Assembly (NCBI RefSeq): GCF_007829835.1
Contig: NZ_VIWP01000003.1
Location: forward strand, 248,001-312,000
From: Neorhizobium alkalisoli
GTDB taxonomy: Bacteria; Pseudomonadota; Alphaproteobacteria; Rhizobiales; Rhizobiaceae
Direction: 5' to 3'
DNA: 64,000 nucleotides
The translations under genes were made by a program, and so were the position numbers. This document shows positions 58,503 to 64,000 of this stretch, one piece after another (within the stretch, counting starts at the first letter, position 1; every line of letters starts with the position of its first letter). The notes below the pieces were generated by a model. The model was not told the origin of the DNA. It did no database searches and saw only the letters and a list, made by a program, of their open reading frames with translations.

Positions 58503-60064
58503 GAGTGGTCAGCCAAAAGGTTATCGAGCCATTCGCGAATGATCGCGACATCGGCAGGGCTGAGCGGATGCCCGTCATCGATCCGCCGCGCCGTGACGGT
58601 CGCGCCCGCATCCACCAGCCGCTTTTCGATCGGCGCTGCGTAAGGTGCATAAAGATCCTGCTTGGCGCTGACGGAAAGGACCTGTGTGCCGGAGAGATCA
58701 GCATCCGTGACCTCGTCCAGCACGTTCATCGGCCGCAGCATCACCGCCCTGCCGATGACGCCGGGATGAAGCTGCATGACGGCGCCCAGCATATTGCCGC
58801 CATTGGAATAACCGATAAACGTCGTCCGCGCCGGATCGACACCATAGGCGGCACCGATATCCTCGGCGAAACCGGCAAAGGCCGCGGCCTCGGCTGCAAT
58901 ATCCTTCTGGTCAAAAACCATCGTGCCGAAACGCCGGAAATAGCGGGCAATGCCCTCCTCCGTCGCCCGGCCACGCACGCCGATCAGCATCGCATTCGGC
59001 GCGACCTTGCGGCCGAGTGGCAAAATATCCGCCTCGCTGCCGCCGGAACCATGCAACATGACAAGCGTCGAGCCGTCCGGATTTTCCGGCATGTGGATGC
59101 GGTGGACGAAGTCGAGGTCGCGATAGGTGACGCGCTCCTCGCCCGGCAGGCCGAATTGCGGCAGCATCACCTTCAGCTCATCGGGATCGACCTTGAAATG
59201 TTTTGGAATGAAGAGCTCGACGCCGAGTTCTTCCAGCGTCTCGTCGGCGGTAAATCCGGGCGTATCGCTGGCGAACTCGATCAGCGTCCCGCCCGGCTCG
59301 CGGACATAAAGCGAGAAGAAATAATGCCGGTCATGGATGTTCATCTCGCCGGCATTGTCGGCCTCGAGTGCTGCATAGACAGCCTCCACCTTGGCCCGGT
59401 CAGGCGCACGCAGCGCGATATGGTCGATCGCGCCGGTACCGGGTGCCGCCGTCCAGAAACCGGCCGCATCGCGCACATCGACGATATCGCCAGCCTCTGA
59501 CGTCAGCCGCTGGATCGTGCCTTCCTTGGCGCCTAGCGAAAGCCCCATATGTTTCGTTAGGAATTCGGCGGTCGCCTCCGGCTTTTCGGAGAGGATGGTG
59601 GCTCCCTTTAGCCGGCGGATCGCATCTGCTTCGGCAATACCGCCTTGCGGCCACCAGACCCAGGGCGACACCGTTTCCGTACCGACCAGCTTGACGATGA
59701 TCCCGTCGGGATCGGTCAGCCGCAGAACTGGCTGGCCAAACTCCTGCGCCGGACCGGAAAGCTTGACGTTGAACTGCAGCGCCCGTGTCAGCCAGAAGCC
59801 GATCGCCTCCGGTTCGATCGCAAAGGCGATCTCGCTGGTCGCGCCATGCCCGACACGCCCGAGCGAGCCATCCTCCCAGGCGAGAAAGGTGATGAGCGAA
59901 CCGGGCGATGCGGCGCCATCGCCATAAAACAGGTGCAACTGCTGCGCATCCTCAAAACCGGCCGTGCGCTTGACGAGGCGCAGCCCCAGAAAGCCGACGT
60001 AAAAATCGACATTCGCCTGGATCTTGCGGGTGATGGCAGTGATGTGATGCAGGCCGGTCGTCAT
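58499..60064 (-). CDS. fused VOC ring-cleaving dioxygenase and alpha/beta carboxylesterase (MhqO-MhqD-like)
   Basis: 521 residues. The N-terminal two-thirds (to about 315) holds two VOC modules: GLHHITAITRKIQANVDFY (first metal His), LHLFYGDGAASPGSLITF, then AIDHIALRAPDRAKV (second His) and GGTLIEFASDTPGF (metal Glu). The rest is an alpha/beta hydrolase: LVMLHGSGGSEADILPL, the nucleophile elbow TTFIGYSNGGNMLGA and DDGHPLS with the His. In Bacillus, MhqO and MhqD are separate proteins for hydroquinone resistance; here they are one chain. The start is the ATG at 60064, with a weak upstream site. Confidence 0.85.
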   Translation of the reverse strand: MTTGLHHITAITRKIQANVDFYVGFLGLRLVKRTAGFEDAQQLHLFYGDGAASPGSLITFLAWEDGSLGRVGHGATSEIAFAIEPEAIGFWLTRALQFNVKLSGPAQEFGQPVLRLTDPDGIIVKLVGTETVSPWVWWPQGGIAEADAIRRLKGATILSEKPEATAEFLTKHMGLSLGAKEGTIQRLTSEAGDIVDVRDAAGFWTAAPGTGAIDHIALRAPDRAKVEAVYAALEADNAGEMNIHDRHYFFSLYVREPGGTLIEFASDTPGFTADETLEELGVELFIPKHFKVDPDELKVMLPQFGLPGEERVTYRDLDFVHRIHMPENPDGSTLVMLHGSGGSEADILPLGRKVAPNAMLIGVRGRATEEGIARYFRRFGTMVFDQKDIAAEAAAFAGFAEDIGAAYGVDPARTTFIGYSNGGNMLGAVMQLHPGVIGRAVMLRPMNVLDEVTDADLSGTQVLSVSAKQDLYAPYAAPIEKRLVDAGATVTARRIDDGHPLSPADVAIIREWLDNLLADHS

Positions 60065-60290
60065 GATGCTCGTTTCTGAATGCGTTTCGGATCGATGATC
60101 GTTGCAACCTTATGCGACGAAAACGACACGCAAGGGAAGCGGCTCAACGCAGCGCCGGCCTTGCCCTTTATCAAATCTGTTGACGCGACTCATCACGCAT
60201 GTTGGCTAGACAGGCAAACCATCTTCACCTCACAATGGCCTTCATCGCGGGTATTTTGGGCCCGTCCATTGAATCATTTGGAATAGTATC

Positions 60291-62156
60291 GTGAGCAGCG
60301 ACACGACAGTGCGCGCCGTAAAGCCGTCGGCTTCTCTGGCGCTGGCAAAGGCAGCCGGTTGGGGCAAGGGCCTGTCCATCCTCACGCGCATCACCGTCAT
60401 GGCCTTCCGCCATCCCTGGCAGGCGGGTGCCGCCATCGGCGCGACGCTGATCGCTTCGGCTTTTCAGCTCACCATTCCGCGCCTGCTCGGTCAGGCCGTC
60501 GACAATACGCAGGTGGCGCTAACGGGCGGTGCAGCCGGCCAAGCAGCACAGGATGCGCTGCTGACGACCGCCCTTTTGCTGCTCGGCGCCAGCGTGCTGC
60601 GCGGCATCTTCACGCTGGTCCAGAACTATTACAGCGAGGCCGTCGGCCACCACATGGGCTACCGGCTGCGGCTGGCCTGTTACGAAAAGATCCAGCGCCT
60701 GTCCTTCTCCTTCCACGACAGCATACATTCCGGCGACCTGATCACCGTCGGCCTGCTCGATCTGGAAGGCGTGCGCATGTATTTCTCGACGGCGCTCGTG
60801 CGCGTCTTCCTGCTCTCCATGCTGATCGGCATCGGCGCCTATCTGCTGATTTCGACGGATCTCGTTCTCGGCCTGCTTGCCCTGAGCTTCGTGCCCTTCG
60901 TCGGCTGGCGGTCCTCCGTCACCCAGCTTCGCCTGCGCGCCACTTGGCTCGACCTTCAAGAAAGGCTGTCGGTCCTGACCCGCGTCATGGAGGAAAATCT
61001 CGGCGGCATCCGCGTCGTGCGCGCCTTCGCGGCCCAAAATCACGAGATGGAAAAATTCGACGCCGCCTCGCAAAGCGCCGTATCGCTCGCCCATCAGCGC
61101 GTCGGAATCCGTGTCGCCAATACCAGCGCCATGACGCTCTCCTTCTTCGCCTCCATGGGCCTCGTGCTTTGGGTCGGCGGCCTCAAGGTGATTTCTGGCG
61201 AGATCACGGTCGGCACGCTCACCTCCTTCCTCACCTTCATGACCATATTGCAGATGCCGGTGCGCCAGCTCGGCTTGATGGTCAACGCCTTTGCCCGCGC
61301 CTCCACCTGCGGCGCCCGCCTGTTCGAACTGCTGGATCTCGAAGTCGCGATCCGGGACCGCAAGGGCGCGCCCGAGCTGAAAGTCACCGAAGGCACGCTC
61401 TGTTTCGAGAATGTCGGCTTCGCCTATCCATCCGCAGAGACCAACGAGGTCCTGACCAACGTCACCTTCGAGGCGAAGCGCGGCGAGACGATCGGCATTG
61501 TCGGCCCGCCCGGCAGCGGCAAGTCCACCCTCGCCCACCTCATTCCGCGCTTCTACGATGTCGGCAGCGGCCGCATCACCATCGACGGACAGGATATCCG
61601 CGATATCACGCTGCAATCGCTGCGCCGCAAGGTGGTCGTCGTGCAGCAGGACAGCTTTCTCTTCACCACGACGATCGAGAACAACATCGCCTATGGCGAC
61701 CCATGGGCGCAGGAAAGCCGCATCGAGCGGGCCAGCGAAAGCGCGCAATTGCACAATTACGTGCTGGGCCTGCCGACCGGCTACGAGACGGTCGTCGGCG
61801 AACGCGGCGTCTCGCTCTCGGGCGGCCAGAGGCAGCGCCTGTCGATCGCCCGCGCCCTGATGCTGCGTCCCGCCGTCATGGTCTTCGACGATTCGACCGC
61901 AGCAATCGATGCGGCGACCGAAAGCCGGATCCGCAGCGCCATGCGCAGATATGCCGCCGATCGCGTCACGCTGATCGTCGCGCATCGCCTGAGCTCGCTG
62001 ATGCACGCCGACCGTATCCTTTTCATGGAAGACGGCCGGATCGTCGAAAGCGGCACCCATGACGAACTCATCGCCGCCGGTGGCCGCTACAAGGCGCTCT
62101 ACGACCTCCAGGTTCGGCCTGGAGACGATGGGCGCGACGATGCGTTGACGGCGTAA
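60291..62156 (+). CDS. ABC exporter subunit with degenerate Walker B (half of a heterodimer)
   Basis: 621 residues: a six-helix exporter domain (about residues 40-330), then an ATPase with Walker A GPPGSGKST, signature LSGGQRQRLSIARAL and Walker B VMVFDDSTAAID. The catalytic Glu after Walker B is Asp (DD instead of DE), as in the non-hydrolytic site of heterodimeric exporters such as BmrCD or TM287/288. It starts at a GTG with GGAATAGTATC. The partner follows after 11 nt. The substrate is unknown; drugs, lipids or peptides are all possible. Confidence 0.88.
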   Translation: MSSDTTVRAVKPSASLALAKAAGWGKGLSILTRITVMAFRHPWQAGAAIGATLIASAFQLTIPRLLGQAVDNTQVALTGGAAGQAAQDALLTTALLLLGASVLRGIFTLVQNYYSEAVGHHMGYRLRLACYEKIQRLSFSFHDSIHSGDLITVGLLDLEGVRMYFSTALVRVFLLSMLIGIGAYLLISTDLVLGLLALSFVPFVGWRSSVTQLRLRATWLDLQERLSVLTRVMEENLGGIRVVRAFAAQNHEMEKFDAASQSAVSLAHQRVGIRVANTSAMTLSFFASMGLVLWVGGLKVISGEITVGTLTSFLTFMTILQMPVRQLGLMVNAFARASTCGARLFELLDLEVAIRDRKGAPELKVTEGTLCFENVGFAYPSAETNEVLTNVTFEAKRGETIGIVGPPGSGKSTLAHLIPRFYDVGSGRITIDGQDIRDITLQSLRRKVVVVQQDSFLFTTTIENNIAYGDPWAQESRIERASESAQLHNYVLGLPTGYETVVGERGVSLSGGQRQRLSIARALMLRPAVMVFDDSTAAIDAATESRIRSAMRRYAADRVTLIVAHRLSSLMHADRILFMEDGRIVESGTHDELIAAGGRYKALYDLQVRPGDDGRDDALTA

Positions 62157-62167
62157 GGACAGAAAAA

Positions 62168-64000
62168 ATGTCGGAAGAACTCGAAACCGAACGCCCGGAC
62201 ATCAGAGAAGACGGCAGACGCCCGCCTCGCGCCGTGGTCGGCTCGCACCGCATCGAGGAAGAAATCTTCGGAAAAGTGTTCGACAGCAACATCATCCGCC
62301 GCATCTGGGCCTTCGTGAACCCTTACCGCACGAAGATCTATCTCGCGGTGGCCGCCGTTCTCGCCTTCACCGCCATGCAGCTCATCATCCCGCTGATCAT
62401 CCGCTACGCAATCGACAACGGCATGCAGCCGGGCAATGCGAGCCACACAGTTCTCTACTGGTGCATAGCCGGCTTTGCCGCCGCCATTCTCGTCAATTTC
62501 GTCGCGAGCTATGCCCAGGAAACCCTGGTCGGCGGCGTCGCGGAAGATGTGTTGTTCGACATCCGCCGGGCGATGTTCTCGCATCTGCAGCGCGTCTCGC
62601 TGTCCTGGATGGACAAGACGGAAGTCGGGCGGCTGATGTCGCGCCTGCAGGGCGACGTCAATTCCATGCAGGAATTTCTCGAAACCTCGGTGCTTTCGGT
62701 CGGCGATATCACGCTCCTGTTCGGCATCGTCATCGTCATGCTGACGCTCGATTTCAAGCTCGGCCTGCTGACGCTGTCTGCCCTGCCCGTCCTGTTCATC
62801 GTCCGCATCTTCTGGCTGCCGCGTGCGCGAAAATCCTTCATGGCGGCGCATGAGACGAATTCGATCGCCAATGGCGCATTGGCCGAAGCGATCCACGGCG
62901 TGCGCGCCGTGCAGAGCATGGACCGCGAGCGCATCAATTTCGCGCTCTACGACGACAAGGCCCGCGCCAACCTCATGACCCATCTATCCGCAGCGCGATA
63001 CGCGCAGGTCATGGTGCCGATCGTCGATTCTTTGACTGGTCTTGCCATGGCGCTGGTCATCGTCGTCGGCGGTGCGCGGGTGCTGAACCAGGCGCTCGAT
63101 GTCGGCGTCATGGTCGCCTTCCTCTTCTACATCCAGCGCTTTTTCGACCCGATCCGCTCGCTCACCCTGCAATATTCGGTGATGCAGCGCGCCATGGCGT
63201 CTGGCCAGCGGCTGACGGAAGTGCTTGACGTGCCGGTCGATATCCAGGATGCGCCCGATGCCAAAACCTTGTCGCCGGACATGGATGGCTCGGTGGAATT
63301 CAGGGATGTGGTCTTCGGCTACAATCCAAAACATCCGGTGCTGAAACATGTGAGCTTCAAGGTGAACCCCGGCGAGACGGTGGCGCTGGTCGGCCCGACC
63401 GGCTCGGGCAAATCGAGCTGCATGTCGCTGATTCATCGGTTCTACGATGTGCAGCAAGGCGAGGTTCTGGTCGGTGGCCATGACGTGCGCGACCTGACGC
63501 AGGACAGTCTCGGCCGGCAGATCGCCATGGTTCTGCAGGAACCCTATCTCTTCACCGGCACCGTCTTCGACAACATCCGCTATCACATGAAGGATGCCAG
63601 CCGCGAAAAGGTGATCGAGGCAGCAAAAGCCGTCGGCGCGCATGACTTCATCATGCGCCTTCCCGAAGGCTATGACAGCATTCTGGGCCAGCGCGGTGGC
63701 AATCTTTCGCTCGGCCAGCGGCAGCTGATCAGCTTTGCCCGCGCACTCGTCGCCGATGCAAAGATCCTCGTGCTGGACGAGGCGACCGCCAATATCGACA
63801 GCTATACGGAAATGCTGATCCAGAAAGCGCTGGTCAAACTGCTCGAAGGCCGCACCGGCCTCGTCATCGCCCACCGGCTCGCCACGATCCGCGAGGCGGA
63901 CCGCATCATCGTGTTGCAGAACGGCGAGCTGATCGAAAGCGGCAACCATGCCGCGCTGATGAAGAACGACAAGCTTTATTCAAAGCTCTACAATCTCAAC
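62168..64000 (+). CDS. ABC exporter subunit, catalytic partner (3' end outside window)
   Basis: 611 codons are visible and no stop is reached, though the position relative to family length suggests few are missing. The chain opens MSEELETERPDIREDGRRPP, has six helices (from about residue 57), Walker A GPTGSGKSS, signature LSLGQRQLISFARAL (the usual second Gly is Leu), canonical Walker B ILVLDEATANID and H-loop VIAHRLATI. Its intact Glu complements the Asp of the upstream subunit, so the pair should form an asymmetric exporter. AAGGACAGAAAAA precedes the ATG. Confidence 0.9.
   Translation, partial: MSEELETERPDIREDGRRPPRAVVGSHRIEEEIFGKVFDSNIIRRIWAFVNPYRTKIYLAVAAVLAFTAMQLIIPLIIRYAIDNGMQPGNASHTVLYWCIAGFAAAILVNFVASYAQETLVGGVAEDVLFDIRRAMFSHLQRVSLSWMDKTEVGRLMSRLQGDVNSMQEFLETSVLSVGDITLLFGIVIVMLTLDFKLGLLTLSALPVLFIVRIFWLPRARKSFMAAHETNSIANGALAEAIHGVRAVQSMDRERINFALYDDKARANLMTHLSAARYAQVMVPIVDSLTGLAMALVIVVGGARVLNQALDVGVMVAFLFYIQRFFDPIRSLTLQYSVMQRAMASGQRLTEVLDVPVDIQDAPDAKTLSPDMDGSVEFRDVVFGYNPKHPVLKHVSFKVNPGETVALVGPTGSGKSSCMSLIHRFYDVQQGEVLVGGHDVRDLTQDSLGRQIAMVLQEPYLFTGTVFDNIRYHMKDASREKVIEAAKAVGAHDFIMRLPEGYDSILGQRGGNLSLGQRQLISFARALVADAKILVLDEATANIDSYTEMLIQKALVKLLEGRTGLVIAHRLATIREADRIIVLQNGELIESGNHAALMKNDKLYSKLYNLN

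Overview
The window looks like a chromosomal segment of an alphaproteobacterium of the Rhizobiaceae (Rhizobium/Agrobacterium/Sinorhizobium group). The basis is the base composition and codon use, an alphaproteobacterial RNase P RNA, a fixL-fixJ-(fixT-like)-fixK oxygen-sensing locus whose FixL has the length and His positions (194, 285) I recall for the Sinorhizobium meliloti protein, a betaine-lipid btaAB pair, PPi-dependent phosphofructokinase, and an ArsR-methyltransferase (SahR-type) regulator linked to metF and metH. No tRNA, rRNA or CRISPR array was seen. The only mobile DNA recognised is a decayed IS481-type remnant.

Layout. 1-5 kb: rnpB, a FAD oxidoreductase, a lytic transglycosylase, and a djlA-like/amidase pair. 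4.6-5.2 kb: IS remnant. 5.2-8.5 kb: HWE histidine kinase, pfp, and a LysE-like membrane protein. 8.6-16.6 kb: a lipoprotein transglycosylase overlapping tail to tail with a serine hydrolase, btaAB, a GH25 lipoprotein, an MltB-type transglycosylase and a drug/metabolite transporter. 16.8-20.8 kb: a 25-residue membrane peptide gene, metF-sahR and ettA. 21-26.2 kb: an alpha/beta hydrolase and a DMT transporter/CoA-transferase/ThDP-enzyme operon. 26-30.4 kb: RidA, a DUF442/TIGR01244 protein, a DUF4432 protein, an L,D-transpeptidase and a lone ParA/VirC1-like ATPase.

30.5-38 kb (minus strand) holds the most interesting block: an N-formylglutamate amidohydrolase-like protein, an ethanolamine-type permease, a glutamine-synthetase-like ligase, an HTH-antitoxin/PIN toxin pair, an aldehyde dehydrogenase and an iron-type alcohol dehydrogenase. 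Together they can be read as a gamma-glutamylation route for ethanolamine (or a similar amino alcohol). An RpiR regulator diverges from it at 38.1 kb and is followed by a four-gene ABC uptake operon and an MFS carrier. Two TTGTNACAA repeats 23 bp apart sit in the divergent promoter.

44.7-50 kb: metH, preceded by the same 22-bp element found upstream of sahR, and an AGE-family isomerase. 50-56.7 kb: a frameshifted hybrid histidine kinase, then fixL, fixJ, a receiver-like fixT candidate preceded by a FixK-box-like site, and fixK preceded by a FixJ-box-like palindrome. 56.8-60.1 kb: a translationally coupled operon of a dioxygenase-esterase fusion, a ROK kinase and CutC. 60.3 kb to the end: a heterodimeric ABC exporter, the second subunit cut by the window edge.
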